Of a stretch of 64,000 nt of DNA, positions 1 to 11,393 are shown piece after piece. Made by a program: the position numbers and the translations under genes. Numbering within the stretch: position 1 is the first letter of the stretch; the number at the start of each line of letters is the position of its first letter. This DNA comes from Thinopyrum elongatum. Taxonomy: Eukaryota > Streptophyta > Magnoliopsida > Poales > Poaceae. The notes under the pieces are model-generated. The model was not told where the DNA came from and did not search any database. It saw only the letters and a program-made list of their open reading frames with translations. The stretch is taken from assembly GCA_011799875.1 (NCBI GenBank), contig CM022303.1, positions 731,300,970 to 731,364,969 of the forward strand, given 5' to 3'.

Positions 1-94
1 GTAAACACTGTGTCCTTTGTCCATAGTTACCATTGATCCTCAGACGTACAGCTTGGGCCCCCCTACCCGAGATCCACCGGTTTTGACACCGACA
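1..94 (+). repeat. 3' end of the 5' LTR of the Gypsy element
   Basis: The sequence ending in ttttgacaccgaca at 81-94 also ends the 3' LTR at 9087. The rest of this LTR lies left of the window. Confidence 0.9.
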
Positions 95-115
95 TTGGTG
101 CTTTCATTGAGAGCT
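95..115 (+). other. Primer-binding region of the Gypsy element
   Basis: The bases directly after the LTR (ttggtgctttcattgagagc) sit where a tRNA primer anneals in LTR retrotransposons. I could not assign the tRNA. Confidence 0.5.
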
Positions 116-141
116 CCGCTGTGTCGTCGACGGAAGGATCG

Positions 142-2727
142 ATGGCTCACCTCTTCACCAACAACAATGCTTCGTCCAGGGAAACCTTCCTCCCTGGGCA
201 GGTCTTTGTGTTCGGAGGCTTTGTGCTTCGCGCCAACTCGATCGGCCGCCTCGAGCAGGTCGATAGTTATGCCCCCGGCCACCAGATCAGGTTTGGAAAC
301 CTGAACTATGTTGCTGACATCCGAGGAGACCTAGTCTTCAACGGGTTCGCGGCCTCGGCCGCTACTTTGTGTCCCCGCCAAGAAGACTCTTCGCATCCCT
401 TGTTAGATCCCGTCCAGGGGTCGGCACTCATACCCACCTCGGCCTTAGATCCGGGGCGTGCCTCATTGTCCGAAGACGGGAGCGCTAGCCCCGCCGGACC
501 CTTTCCCCTTGTGGAACTCCTGACCGAAGACCCAGATGCAATCTTAGACTTGGCTCTGGGCAACCATCCCGAACTGCCGAGGTCTGCACTCAGCGGGTCT
601 GATCAGGTGTCCCATGCTGAACTCAGCCCAGCAGATCCGCAGTTTCCAGTCCCACTTTCGCTCTTCGACGAAGCATTGGGTTTGATGCAGTCTCTCGCCA
701 TCACGGGGACCTTACCTCCGAACTGTACCCAGTTTGGACTGGGGGCTGAGAGCAGGGAATTTTATGCCCCACCCACCACCCACTTAATAGCCACTGTCGA
801 GGACTTAACCGACTTGTTGGACTATGCGTCCGAAGACATCGACGGCATGGACGACAATGCCGACGCTGAATCAAACCAAGTCCCACCTGTCACGGGGCGT
901 TGGACGGCCACCTCAACCTATGATGTGTACATGGTGGACACTCCGGATAAAAAGAACGACGAGGATAACCCGAGCCCAGATGAGGAAAAACCCATCGATA
1001 AACCAACAAAGCGCCGACATCAGCGGCACCGCTCACGATCGCGTCGGGCGAAGGATAGTAATACCGGCACCGGAGATAATGAAACTCCGGACAATGCCGA
1101 AGATCTCGAATACCCCGTCGCGCCCACATCCGAACAGGACGAAAGGGAAGAGGGTGAACATAGTCCCATACACGCTGATCACGAAGATTCGGAAGACAGC
1201 AACTATATGCCAGAAACCGAAGAGGAGGTTAGCCTCGGCGACGAAGATTTCATCGTCCCAGAGGAACCCCTCGATCAAGAACGCTTCAAGTGACAGCTTA
1301 TTGCTACAGCTCGGAGCCTGAAGAAGAAGCAGCAGCAGCTTAAAGCTGAACAAGATATGCTGAATGAAAGGTGGACTAAGGTCCTAGCCGCTGAGGAATA
1401 CGGCCACGAGCGACCTGTTAAAAGTTACCCCAAGCGCAAGCTGCTGCCACAATTCGACGATGAAGCCGTCGAGCCAGTACCGTCGAAGTATAATCAGGCA
1501 GACCAACCAGACCGACCACCACGTGGACGGGATAGAGCGGCATATCAAGCCGAACACCAACCCGCACCTCCTCGCCGAAGAGGCAAGGAGACGGCAGCCG
1601 CGGGATACAAGTACGACTTGCAACGTGACCGAGCCAATAAAGCCGGCCAGACTAGATCAATCTACGGATCAAGGGGCCGCGCCCCGGCGCGAGACAACGG
1701 CTATGAAGCCCGGCATGACGATCATTACTTTATTCGGGATCAGAACCGAACTCAGATGTCAGCCGATCTCCGCCACGACATTGCGCGATATAGAGGGGCC
1801 GCACACCCCCTATGCTTCACCGATGAAGTCATGGAACACCAATTTCCGGAAGAGTTTAAACCCGTAAACATCGAACAGTATGATGGGACGACGGATCCGG
1901 CAGTCTGGATTGAAGATTTTCTTCTCCACATTCACATGGCTCGAGGAGATGATCTCCACGCCATTAAATATCTTCCTCTAAAGCTGAAAGGACCAGCACG
2001 GCACTGGCTAAACAGCCTCCCAGAAAACTCTATTGGAACCTGGGAAGACTTGGAAGACGCTTTTCGGGCCAACTTTTAGGGCACTTATGTCCGGCCACCG
2101 GATGCTGACGACCTGAGCCACATAATTCAGCAGCCAGGCAAATCAGCCCGCAAGCTGTGGAATCGGTTCCTAACTAAAAAGAACCAGATCGTAGACTGTC
2201 CAAACGCCGAAGCCTTAGCGGCCTTTAAACACAGTGTCCGCGACGAATGGCTTGCCTGACACCTCAGGCAGGAAAAGCCGAAGACCATGGCAGCCTTAAC
2301 GGCACTCATGACCCGCTTCTGTGCGGGCGAAGACAGCTGGTTGGCTCGTAGAAGCAACAGCTCAGGTGACCCCGGCACTTCCGAGGTGCGGGACGGCAAT
2401 GGTAAACCTCGCCGTAATAAAAACAAACGTCGGAACAACAACGACGACGCAGACGATACGGCAGTCAATGCCGGATTCAGCGGTCCCAAGTCCGGTCAGC
2501 GGAAGAAACCTTTCAAAGGTAACAAGGACGGGCCATCTAGCTTGGATAAAATCCTTAAGAGGCCCTGTCAGATTCATGGCACACCCGATAAGCCTGCTAA
2601 CCACACTAACATGAATTGTTGGGTTTTCAAACAGGCCGGTAAGATAAATACCGAACACAAGGGAAAGGGACCTCCAAGTGAAGATGATGATGAGCCCCGT
2701 CAGCCGAACACCGGGGGTCAGAAGTAG
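142..2727 (+). pseudogene. gag: gag polyprotein of the Gypsy element, broken by four stop codons
   Basis: One reading frame runs from the ATG at 142 into the protease. The first 390 or so codons are acidic and low-complexity, followed by a basic RRHQRHRSRSRR stretch and a Retrotrans_gag-type domain near 1830-2080 (EQYDGTTDPAVWIEDFLLHI, then LKLKGPARHWLNSLP). A basic RRNKNKRRNNNDD tail follows. Stops interrupt the frame at 1291 (TGA), 2077 (TAG), 2257 (TGA) and 2725 (TAG). No frameshift is needed, because all segments share frame 1. Each stop fits a single C-to-T change of CGA or CAG. The GTG at 121 is in frame, but the ATG at 142 is the likely start. Confidence 0.85.
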
Positions 2728-2739
2728 TTTCCCCCCGAG

Positions 2740-3471
2740 GTGAAAACAGTGAACATGATCTATGCCACTCATATCCCCAAAAGGGAGCGCAAGCGTGCAC
2801 TAAGGGACGTCTATGCTGTAGATCCTGTCGCCCCCAAGTTTAACCCATGGTCAGCCTGTCCGATCACTTTTGATCGCAGGGATCACCCAACCAGTATCCG
2901 TCACGGGGGTTCGGCCGCCCTGGTACTTGATCCAATTATTGATGGATACCACCTCACTAGAGTCCTTATGGATGGAGGAAGCAGTCTCAACTTGATTTAT
3001 CAAGATACTGTCCGTAAGATGGGGATCGATCCATCACGAATCAAACCTAGAAACACTACCTTTAAAGGTGTGATATCAGGAGTGGAGGCCCGTTGCACGG
3101 GCTCAATTACATTGGAGGTAGTATTCGGCTCCCCAGATAACTTTCACAGCGAGGAATTAATCTTCAACATCGTCCCTTTCCGCAGTGGCTATCATGCACA
3201 GCTCGGACAAACTGCGTTCGCCCGCTTCAATGCAGTCCCGCACTACGCTTACTTGAAGCTTAAAATGCCTGGACCTCGTGGCGTTATTACCGTCAATCGT
3301 AATATGGAGCGCTCCCTCCGTACTGAAGAGCACACCGCGGCCCTTGGAGCCGAAGTGTATGGCGGCCTTATCAAGCCAAACAGTTCATCGGCCAATAAAG
3401 CCGACGGCGTATCCAAACGAGTCCGGTCCGCGCCTAATAGCAATAAATCAACGGATCTGGACCTTGATTAA
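2740..3471 (+). pseudogene. Aspartic protease region of the Gypsy polyprotein
   Basis: This stretch continues the gag frame after the TAG at 2725. The retropepsin-like active site is visible as VLMDGGSSLNLIY around 2965-3003, followed by a typical beta-rich protease segment (GSITLEVVFGSPDNF, then FNIVPFRSGYHAQLGQTAF). The frame ends at TAA 3469-3471 after a polar linker. The expected reverse transcriptase does not follow in any frame, so pol is truncated here. It belongs to the same polyprotein as the upstream gag. Confidence 0.8.
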
Positions 3472-4750
3472 CAGTTCGGCCTCCGCCGACTGCCCCATAA
3501 GGTTGCGGCTTACGTACCGCGCGTACATAACTACGCACTAAAAATACCTTGGGCAGCGCGGAGGCACACTGCGGAAAAGGTCCATAGTACGGCTTGACCC
3601 TATTCGGACCGCATATATATCCTTTCTTTTTTCCTCTAAACTGCAGGTTCATCAAGAGCCCTACTTGCGGGATGGTTGTCGCAGGAGTTCCTTTTAAGGC
3701 TGGCGCGTCCCAACCATCGAACACTCCTCTTAAAGGACTTATTACTAAGGAGAAAAGGCGCAGACGTGCGGCAGGGCATCATCGGAGTTTCTTTCTCTGA
3801 ACTATGATTTTCAGGCCCTGTGTTAGACTTTCCCTTACGTAAAATCTTTTTTTTTCTTTTTAGGCATGTAACATGACCCTAATATTTATGGCATTGTCTG
3901 TCGAAACACGCCTCGACGTGTTAATAAGGATATAAAGGAAGCAGATGATCATCACATTTTTGGTTAGACTCTTATACCATCTTGTCATCCATATTACCCC
4001 TTGTGTTCGACTGACATATGTGCTTCGGCACGGCCTTCATACCAGGGGCTGTATTCGGCTCCGCAACATTCTCATAGTCCGAACACCTATAGGGAACTCT
4101 TTGGCGTCCCGGATATTGCATTATATGCATCTGCTCCGAATCATGTCTTTGGTCTATAGTTGGGTTGCCCGGCTCTTGTCTTTGCAACCTTACGTTCCGC
4201 AAGTTCGGTTAAGGTAGTAAAGGGAGAACTACTGCAATTGTATTTCTGGTTCGCCTGGTTAAGTAGCTCAGCAGAGAAAGCCGAAAACTGACTGTCATAA
4301 TGGGCGAGAGCGGGTCAGCGATCCGGTGACTTAGTGTCATACTACAAATCGTTCGCGATTTATGCCGTGTTATACGAGGGGCTGGGCTTCGACCAGCCGC
4401 ATTGCAAAGGCGCCGTACTCCGGATTGCCGTTCACGCAACAAGGGGCTAGTACTTAGCGCCGCCAATGGACTCTTATGGCTAAGTGAAAGTGATAAAGCC
4501 GCATAGTCTGATTGCCTACTTCACCTTGCTGACGCCTCCTACATCGGACCAAGACGTTGGATAAAGTGCGGTCATGCGTTCCCGAACACGCCTGTAATAT
4601 TTACGTGGGGGCAGAAGCCGACGACTGGTAAACTTTCAGATTTATAAATTAAACGGCCAAACAAGAGGATAAACTAACAAAATCATAAAGCGCAAACATA
4701 AAAATTTCACATTATAAGTTCATTACATGGTTTTTACAAACAGGACTCAG
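3472..4750. other. Non-coding stretch of the Gypsy element after truncated pol
   Basis: No convincing coding sequence was found on either strand. The first 100 bases read open in one frame after the protease stop and may be relic coding sequence. The rest lies between the protease and the 3' end of the antisense gene. Confidence 0.5.
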
Positions 4751-7700
4751 CTACTCAAATATGACATCCTTTGAGCACTGGCCCTCCACAATGCGGGCTC
4801 CTTCGAGGACCTCGTCAAAATACTTTTCCGGCCGCCGGTGCTCTTTGCCTTCAGGTGGCCCGGCGGTGGCAATCTCGGTGGCCTTCATCTTCGCCCATTG
4901 TACCTTGACCTGGGCGAAGGCCATCTGGGCACCTTCTATGCAGGCCGACCGCTTGATGTCGTCAATCCGAGGACACGCCTCGACCAGCCGCTTCACAAGT
5001 CCGAAGTAGCTGCTGGGTATGGGCTTGGCTGGCCAAAGACGGACTATTACATCCTTCATGGCTAGTCCGGCCACCCTGTGCAGCTCCGTCAGCTGCTTCA
5101 GCTAATCGCTGAGGGGCGCCGGATACTCTGTCGCAAGGTATTGTGACCAGAATAGCTTCTCCGTTGAACTCCCCTCTTCGGCGCGGAAGAACTCGGCGGC
5201 GTCAGTAATACTCGGCAGATCCGCAAAGGCGCCTGGAGAACTCCAAACTCGGGTCAGTAAAATGTATCTCTTTCTTGTAAATTTACTCTGCATGAGAAAG
5301 GCCTTACCAGCCGCTATCTACCTCGCCTCTTGGATCTCCTGGCGAGCGCCCTGGGCTTCAACCCGGGCTTCCTTCACGCTCTTAAGAGCTTTGGCGAGTT
5401 CGGTGGCTTGTTCCGAACTCTTCTGCTCTAAGGACTCGCACTTAGCGATAGCATCCTTGAGCTCCTGTTCGACCTCGCTCACCCGCGCCTCGTGTTGTTC
5501 ACGGGCGGTCCGCTCCACCTCCAAATCTTTGGCCGCTTTGTCAGCGGCCGCCTTGCTCACCTCCGCCTCCTTCTTGGCTTCGGCGAGGGCGCTCTTGAGG
5601 GACTCGACCTCAGTTGTGCCAATTGTGAGTATTTTATAGCATTTCTAGTCAGTTTACACGACTACATACACACATCACTTTAGAGGATGGAGTATTTTCG
5701 CATAGCTTGGGTTTCATTAAACCGCTTATTGATGCGGTCGAGCTCCTCATCGGCCAGCTGAAGCTTCCGATTGAGCTCAGAAACCTCTGCGGCTTGGGCA
5801 GTAGCCGCTAGCATATATGCCTGTCCAACAAGATAGCATGATACATTATCAACTTGTTTTAGACCCTTTGTCCGGATTGTTCTAATCCGGACAGAGTCTC
5901 AGGAGCTACTGTCTATACATGAGTTCAACCTTGCATAAAAAATAAACTTGTAAGAGAATTACATCGCATACCTCAAAGCCCGTCAGTAGGCTGTTGAAGG
6001 CTTCGTTCAGTCCGCTCTTCGCGGACCGAACCTTTTCCATAACCGCACCCATCAGGGTGCGGTGCTCCTCCATGATGGAAGCGCGTTGCAGCGCTTTCTC
6101 CAGAGTATGAGCGGCCTCCGGATTGACAGAGGCCATCGATGGAGCTGCCGCTCCTCCCCCCTCTGTCGAAGGGGGGTGTTGGTCCGAACCCGGAGCCACA
6201 TTGGTCTCCGGGACGGTGTTCGGTGAGGGCCCGAACTCTTGAGGCCTCCCACCCTCGGTGGTCATGGGGGTCGCCGTGCCCCGATCTGCGGCATCCGAGG
6301 TATTGACCTCGGGCACCTTCTGGACGGTTTCATCCGCCCCTCCTCGGCCAGGAGAGGTTCTCTGGGATGACACCTCGGTGTCCTCCATGGCGGGGGGAGG
6401 AGGCTCGCGATGGTCCGTCGCTCTCCACCTCTTCAGGCGGCAGAGAATTCCCTGTCGAAGTCGAGGGGTTCGGGATATCGCGCGAAGGGCTGAAATATGA
6501 GCAAAAATACAGTTTATACAGAGGCGGGTAAGCGAGGAACTTAACAAGTAAGGTTTTGATACTTACGATTCGGCCAGGGGCTTGACCCTGGAAGCTCTCC
6601 TTGGGCCGTGTTCGGACCCCGAGTCCGAACTCACCGAGTGGGTAACTTTCTTCCTCTTCGGCGTCGCCTCCTCCGGATTCTCGGAGGCCGTCCTCTTCTT
6701 CCTCCTCGTAATACGAGGGGAGTCGCTCTCCACCTCCTCTTCCTCCTCCTCTTCGTCCTCGTCTCCCTCGTAAGAGGAGACGACCTCGGTCTCTCCGGAC
6801 ACTGCGTCCGGAGGACCTTTGCGGTGGGGCCCGTCCTTGGGCCCCTTGCCCTTCTTCTTGTTTTTCTTCTCCGGCGCTTGATAGGGCGCCGGGACCAGCA
6901 TCTCCTCCAGCTGAGGAGTGACTGGGTCTTCGGGTAGCGGGGCCGGACTCTTAATCCGCTCCGCCTTTTTTGTTCAGCCCTGTAACAAAGGATGGGTTTA
7001 TGAGTTCGACATAGATCGAGCATCATATCTATAGAACCTAGTAAATTATATATAAAGTAAAAAGTATATACTCCATCACCTAAGTATATATATATAACAC
7101 CAGTTAAGACGTCTAACTAAGTATAATATTTATATATATAGTATATATGTGTAGTCAACTCATGTCTGTTCTTCAGAGATGACGAGTACTTACCGGAGAG
7201 GCCAGATTCGTGGCTTTGAGGCCGACGTCTTCGGTCTCCATGGGCCAGCTCTTCTGCGCCTTGAAAAGCAGCTTCCACATCCCCTCGTGCGTGGTGCCAA
7301 GGAAATGCTGTAGCATCCGCGGCTCCTCTGGCTCAAATTCCCACATGGGGGAAGCCCGGCGCTGGCAGGGGAGAATACGGCGGAAGAGCATGATCTGAAC
7401 CACATTGGTTAGACCAACGATCTTCCCCAGCACGTTGGTGATGCGCATTTGCAGCGCCAGCACCTCCGTCTGGGGCCCCCAATCGAGGCCCTTTGCGTTC
7501 CAGGAGGTGAGCCTCATGGGGGGTCCGGATCTGAATTCCGGAATGGCCGCCCACTTAGTGCGGCGCGGCTCGGTGATGTAGAACCACTCCTGTTGCAAGA
7601 TCTTCACGGTCTCCACAAAGGCCCCCTTGGGCCATGTGGTGTTCGGCAGCTTGCTAATCATAGCTCCACCGCAGTCCGCGTGCTGCCGTCGACCACCTTC

Positions 7701-8062
7701 GGCTTCACATTGAAGACCTTGAGCCATAAGCCGAAGTGTGGGTGGACGCGGAGGAGAGCCTCACACACGACGATGAACGCCGAGATGTGGAGGAAGGAAT
7801 TCAGGGCTAGATCATGGAAATCTTGCCCGTAGTAGTACATGAGTCCATGGACGAAGGGGTGGAGTGGAAAACCTAACCCTCTAAGGAAATGGGGGAGGAA
7901 GATGACCCTTTCACCGGGCTCCGGAGTAGGGATGATTTGACCCTTGGGGGGAAGCCTGTGCTTGATGTCAGCAGCAAGATACCCCGCACTCCGGAGATCT
8001 TTTATCTCCTTCTCCATCACGGAGGAGGCCTCCCACTTGCCTTTGGAGCCGGCTCCAACCAT
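4751..8062 (-). pseudogene. Antisense spliced gene inside the Gypsy element (Transposase_28 / 'putative gypsy type transposon' domain)
   Basis: Minus-strand coding starts at ATG 8062 (MVGAGSKGKWEASS). Exon 1 (8062-7194) carries the conserved block found in grass 'putative gypsy type transposon' proteins, for example GERVIFLPHFLRGLGFPLHP and ADCGGAMISKLPNTTWPKG. Later exons encode an acidic/basic low-complexity region (about 6979-6567), a Pro/Gly-rich segment (6489-5972), a long coiled coil rich in Ala, Glu and Lys (about 5608-5322) and a C-terminal segment (about 5245-4751). Donors GTAAGT at 7193 and 6566 and acceptors ending at 6980 and 6490 support splicing. A frameshift near 7695 and an in-frame stop near 5102 suggest decay. 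The function of this family is not established. Confidence 0.7.
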
Positions 8063-8617
8063 GGTCGGAGAAGGCGGTGGTGGTGGTGAGAAAAACGGAG
8101 ACTTTGCGAGCGCCGAGAGCTTGGGAGATTGGAAGGCTGAGGAGATGTGAAGGCGTGGGGGAGAACGTAGAGGTCCATCGCCCTCTTATAGGCAGTAAAA
8201 ATGCCAACCGCCCCCGCTTGTGCCTTGAATCTCGCCTATTCCCAATGAGTGCGCCGCAAACGGTTGGATTATCCAAATTTTATTGATGAATAATCCCGTA
8301 ATAAGTGGGCAGGATCTCTGCTTTGACGGGACGTGCCAACAAGGCGTGGCCTCGAAACACTGAGTGCGGGGTGTAAAAACGGTTCAAAATGTCGAAGGGT
8401 CAAGTCTGACGCTTCGCCGAAAAAATTGTCAGTCAAAGACACTGTTCTCATTTTTTATCCTGCCTTCGCGGCTAAGGGTTGTGCTCGTTATGAAAAGCTG
8501 GATACAGCTCTTTTATAGAGGAAAGCCGATGTGTATTCTTCAAGGAACCCGCCTTGCAATGCCGAAGACAATCGGAACGCCGAATATATCATCATTGAAG
8601 ACTGGTTCAGGGGCTAC
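8063..8617 (+). other. Leader of the antisense gene and sequence up to the purine tract before the 3' LTR
   Basis: No coding sequence is supported here. The tract ggttcaggggctac at 8604-8617, directly before the LTR, is the likely polypurine primer for plus-strand synthesis. Confidence 0.5.
8181..8190 (-). promoter_or_regulatory. TATA-like box for the antisense gene
   Basis: On the minus strand the sequence reads TATAAGAGGG, about 120 bp upstream of the ATG at 8062. That spacing suits a TATA box with a leader of about 90 bp. It is placed by position and sequence only. Confidence 0.45.
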
Positions 8618-9087
8618 TGTGGGAGTCCTGGACAAGGGGGTCCTCGGGCGACCGGTCTATTGATGTGGGCCGGACTGATGGGCCGTCAAGATACAAGACA
8701 GAAGATCACCTCTCGTGACCGATGAAGACTCCCGTGTGCGTGGATGGCAAGCATAGGCGTCCGGATATGTTATTCCTTTCTGTAAAACCGACTTTGTACA
8801 ACCCTAAGCCCCTCCGGTGTCTATATAAACCGGAGGGTAGATCGGAGGCAGGATAAGAACAACATTGCTAGGCTAGCTGATCTAGGGTTAGCCGAATCGA
8901 TCTCGAGGTAGATCAACTCTTGTAACCTTTATACCCTCGAATATAATCAAGCAGGAGTAGGGTTCTACCTCCATCAAGAGGGCCCGAACCTTGGTAAACA
9001 CTCTGTCCTTTGTCCATAGTTACCATTGATCCTCAGACGTACAGCTTGGGCCCCCCTAACCGAGATCTGCCGGTTTTGACACCGACA
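8618..9087 (+). repeat. 3' LTR of the Gypsy element (470 bp)
   Basis: It begins TGTGGGAGTCCTGGAC and ends GACACCGACA, so it has TG...CA ends. A TATA box (ctatataaac) lies at 8821-8830. The last 94 bases match the window start. The bases after it (gcggg) cannot be checked as a target duplication because the 5' end is outside the window. Confidence 0.9.
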
Positions 9088-9852
9088 GCGGGGCCCCCGG
9101 CGTGTGGAGGCGCGGCTGGTCGGGTCCTCTGGCGCGGCAGCCGGCCTTGCCTAGCGGCGGCGGCGGGAGGCTCTGCGGCCAGAAGGATCTTGGATTGGCG
9201 GCCGCGGTATGGAGAGCCTATTGGATTGATCGGCTGTACGTGTGGTCTGGCCTCCAGTCAGATCTGATCTGACAGGTGCGGCTTGCTCCATGCATAGCGA
9301 CGGTGATCGGCGGCGGTCCCGTGCACACGAGGCTGGATAGAGGTTCCTCGAGCGGATCCGAATGAAAACCCTACTCTTGGCTCGTTGCCAAGGCTGGCGA
9401 TGGTGGCATTTTCTGCGTCGTCCCCTTCTTGAAGACATCGTCATGGAGAAGTTCTAGACACCTATCCGCCACCTCCGGAGGAAACCCTAGATCGGTCAAT
9501 CGGATGATGGCGGCGCTCTTGTGCCGTATACCTCTTGGGGGTGTCATTCTTGGAGATATGCATAGGCTCGAGGGACCAATGGACGGCAGCTGCGGTGGAG
9601 CGGCCTTCCATGTGACGGATAAACAACGTCGAGTCTCGGCGGCATGGCGCGGCAGGGCCTCGGCGACGGATGTATCATGATGGACGCGCGTAGGGAGGAG
9701 GTGTTGTCTGGCGTCGACAACAGGCCTGGAAAGATCGATGCGTCAGTATCTGCTGTTGACAGATGTTGCGAAGATGACAGCTTCAGACATATTGACGTAT
9801 TACTTTGTAAGGTCTTTGTGAATAATTAATAAAGTGACTGCGTATGGACGAT
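9088..9852 (+). mobile_element. LINE-like GC-rich remnant, no coding domain (tentative)
   Basis: The style is that of Triticeae LINE untranslated regions: GC-rich, with gaaaccctagatcgg and many 'ggcg' runs, ending near 9826-9846 in taataaagtgactgcgtatg. No reverse transcriptase is present. The upstream part may have been displaced by the Gypsy insertion ending at 9087. A captured gene fragment is an alternative. Confidence 0.35.
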
Positions 9853-11060
9853 CGGCTCAAACTTGAGCCGGTCTTCTCCCACGCGATTTAAACTGCCTAC
9901 GGGCCCACGCGCTCACGCCTACAGGGGCACTAATCTTGTTCTTATCCACCGACAGTTTGTCTCCTCCACACGTTTCTTTTCCTCATCTCCTTCTCTCTCT
10001 CTCTCTCTCCTTTCGTCAACTCGTCATCGATTCTATCCTGCTGCCGGCTTTCTCCGTCGACCTCATCCTCCCTTTCTCATTCCAACCACGCCCAACTCCA
10101 CTCTCCGACGCCGAGGAACCAAGCCGACGACAGGCGATGTGGGGTGTGCTGCTAGCGTGGGGGGTGAGCTCCCGGCGCGAAGCTGCGACCATGTGTGGCG
10201 TCGAAGTTGCAACGGTGCTGGGTAACGGCGAAAAGCATCGGTGAAATGACGTTGCACCATCTGGCCATCGACAAGACGACGTTAGGGGATGCTACAACCG
10301 GCCATGCCCGGTGCTAGGACCGGCGGCCGCCGATGCTACAACCGATGTCGCCGTGAGCTGCGACAGGTCGCCACGGTCGCGGCTACTTATCACCTGATCG
10401 AGAGCTGGAACCGGCATAGCGGGGTGTTGCAACCATCGGTGTGCGGAGCTGGAACCGGCATTATGGGATGCTACAACCATCTGTGCGTGGAGCTGGGATC
10501 AGTGTCGTCGATGCTACAACTGTGGGTGAAAATGCTGGAACCATAGACGAGCAGAGCTGGAACCAGCCACCACAGAGCTGCAACCGCGGGCGACGGCTCT
10601 GAAGGCAGTGACGCCGTGCTACAATCGTGGGCGAAGATGCTGGAACCGGCACTCGCCGTTGTTGCAACCAGCTACGACGACAGCCACGGGAAAGCGGCAA
10701 CCGACGACAAATGCTGCAACCCGTGGGCTAATTTGCTTGGACCGACGACGCATTTTGCTGCATAGGTGCAGAACCACGTGGGCACCAGCGCTACAACCGG
10801 TGAGCAGCCCCGGCGGCCGGCGAGCCGGCGGGCGGCCCCGGCAAGCCGTCGAGCGACCTTGGGGAGCTGCACGGGCGAGCCGGCTAGCGGTGCCATGACG
10901 ATTCAAGCGAGAGGCTGGGGAGAAGGAGGCGACAAAACAAGAAACACGCATGGAAGAAGATGACCTGTGCGAGGGCGCTGCTTTCCAAATCGTGCGGTCA
11001 CGAGCGCTGAAATCATGCGGCTGGGGGCCGACCGGCCGAAAATTGGGCCGGCCGGCCGGT
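9853..11060. mobile_element. Candidate degenerate DNA transposon with imperfect inverted ends
   Basis: The left end (from cggctcaaacttgagccgg) and the right end (up to gggccggccggccggtgcc) are imperfect inverted copies over about 45 bases, both including an 'aaatc..gcg' block. The interior is the 'gctggaaccgg' repeat array plus a CT-rich stretch near 9990-10010. No transposase is present. Small ORFs across 9863-10960 look like chance frames in GC-rich repeats. The superfamily is not assigned and no target duplication was identified. Confidence 0.35.
10289..10800. repeat. Degenerate short-period repeat of 'tgctacaaccgg' and 'gctggaaccgg'
   Basis: The core 'gctggaaccgg' or 'gctacaaccgg' (with variants) recurs roughly every 30-50 bases, at least a dozen times. 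I do not recognise a coding role. Confidence 0.7.
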
Positions 11061-11199
11061 GCCTAGCGCTGGACAAGGAAGTAACTCGTTAGTCGAGTTA
11101 TAATTGGAATAAACATGATGCATGCATGCATGTACATCCGACCCAACCAAACTCAAACACGTTTGGCTCCATACAACAATAAGGTTCTGCTCCGTCCGG

Positions 11200-11393
11200 T
11201 TTGGGTTCCTGACTCTAATCCGATGTGGCAAAGCTGCTTCCGTTCTCCACACGAACTCGCCAAAGCTTGGTGATGCGATATATTAACAGGGTCTGCAGCC
11301 GGAGACAGCGGTACGTGCGATCGTTCTCTACCTGTAGCTGGCTTGTTATAGCACGCTAGGGCTTCCAAGTTCTAACTCAAACACGTACTACCC
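11200..11393 (+). promoter_or_regulatory. Upstream region of F-box paralog 1, homologous to that of the intact F-box gene
   Basis: Segments such as cgttctccacacgaa, atattaaca and gcagccggagac occur in the same order upstream of the intact paralog (minus strand, about 18970-19080). The motif aactcaaacacg ends 8 bp before the ATG at 11394. Confidence 0.5.

Larger units (their letters stand above)
1..9087 (+). mobile_element. Gypsy LTR retrotransposon, Fatima-like, cut by left window edge
   Basis: The element runs from the tail of a 5' LTR (1-94) through a primer-binding region, a gag-protease frame (142-3471), a long non-sense-coding stretch with an antisense spliced gene (8062 down to 4751), a purine tract and a complete 3' LTR (8618-9087). 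The tail at 1-94 matches the end of the 3' LTR apart from scattered substitutions. No reverse transcriptase, RNase H or integrase is seen, so this copy is non-autonomous. The name Fatima is from memory of the LTR sequence. Gypsy elements of the Tat lineage are known to carry antisense ORFs between pol and the 3' LTR, which fits. Confidence 0.85.

Noticed and set aside
9863..10260. Two overlapping frames of 102-120 codons with a Ser/Leu-rich start
   Set aside because: They rest on a CT microsatellite and repeat sequence; there are no conserved motifs.
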